From NCBI RefSeq assembly GCF_019249655.2, contig NZ_CP137557.1, forward strand, positions 874,501-938,500: a stretch of DNA of 64,000 nt. The letters are read 5' to 3'. Numbering within the stretch: the stretch's first letter is position 1; the number at the start of each line of letters is the position of its first letter. Made by a program: the position numbers and the translations under genes. Below the pieces are notes generated by a model. The model was not told where the DNA came from and made no database searches. It was given only the letters and a program-made list of their open reading frames with translations. The DNA is from Segatella copri (lineage in GTDB: Bacteria > Bacteroidota > Bacteroidia > Bacteroidales > Bacteroidaceae). Below, piece by piece: positions 63,803 to 64,000 of the stretch.

Positions 63803-64000
63803 ATGAAACAATATATTATAGGCTCGATGCTTCTTTCATCGATATTACTGGCTAGTTGCTCACTGGATGAGACTCCACGAAGCAAGTTTTCTGAGGAGGA
63901 GGCTTTCAGTACCCCTAAGCTGGTATATGTAAACACAGTGGCTAATGTTTATTCTTCCATCGGCAATGGATTGTATGGAAGCGATGGTGGCTCGGTACAT
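63803..64000 (+). CDS. SusD-like lipoprotein, C-terminus cut by window edge
   Basis: 66 codons in the window. The lipobox is LLASC (Cys19). The start LDETPRSKFSEEEAFSTPK is typical of SusD/RagB N-termini. It binds glycan at the cell surface with the SusC receptor. The frame is open to the window end. Confidence 0.9.
   Translation, partial: MKQYIIGSMLLSSILLASCSLDETPRSKFSEEEAFSTPKLVYVNTVANVYSSIGNGLYGSDGGSVH

Noticed and set aside
1..64000. tRNA, rRNA or complete insertion sequence
   Set aside because: I found no cloverleaf, no rRNA-like sequence and no transposase with terminal repeats.

Overview
The window looks like chromosome from a member of Prevotellaceae, most like the Segatella (Prevotella) copri group. 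The reasons are SusC/SusD pairs and surface lipoproteins, secreted enzymes ending in sorting-type tails, a MetE-like methyltransferase, a carboxynorspermidine dehydrogenase, and many promoters of the Bacteroidota type (TTTG, about 20 bases, TAnnTTTG). Genus and species are inferred from gene content and promoter style, not from a search.

Layout. 1-5279 (minus) holds the end of a polysaccharide-utilisation operon: a 42-codon leader ORF, a fasciclin-domain lipoprotein and a SusC-type receptor cut by the window edge. 5656-19060 (plus) encodes four large secreted proteins: a multi-module adhesin or binding protein, a GH51/GH43 arabinan-type enzyme, an HExxH protein with a ricin-like domain, and a GH128-like glucanase. 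Three of them share one repeated module and all four end in a sorting-type tail. 19225-28588 (minus) is mostly housekeeping: DUF4861 protein, cyclophilin, a small conserved protein, HAD phosphatase, DnaK, RecA, carboxynorspermidine dehydrogenase, a conserved unknown and the fluoride channel CrcB. 28633-34898 is accessory: an AAA/PD-(D/E)XK protein, a VWA protein, a decayed gene, an ADP-ribosylglycohydrolase next to a sigma-factor/macro-like fusion, and an ECF sigma/anti-sigma/Spy-like operon that runs to 35483.

35638-44208 holds a DUF3810 metalloprotease-like membrane protein, a 39-codon orphan ORF, a peptidase M15, an Lrp regulator facing a methionine synthase-like gene, a PepSY protein, GreA and a membrane-anchored MutS-like ATPase. 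44375-52392 is a defence-type island: an AT-rich DUF3800 plus nuclease-like pair, divergent from a four-gene Wadjet (JetABCD/MksFEBG-like) condensin with a short JetD. 52451-64000 holds a membrane protein, a nitroreductase-like lipoprotein, a beta-helix lipoprotein with its TonB-dependent receptor, and a DUF6377 regulator divergent from a SusC/SusD pair that runs off the right edge.

The strongest candidates for something undescribed are the sigma-factor/macro-like fusion with its ADP-ribosylglycohydrolase partner (31640-33704), the compact Wadjet and its divergent nuclease-like pair (44375-52392), and several short genes or RNAs that sit behind good promoters (5151-5279, 36971-37090, about 44305-44376, and an orphan promoter at 58796-58827). 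I saw no tRNA, rRNA, CRISPR array or complete insertion sequence.
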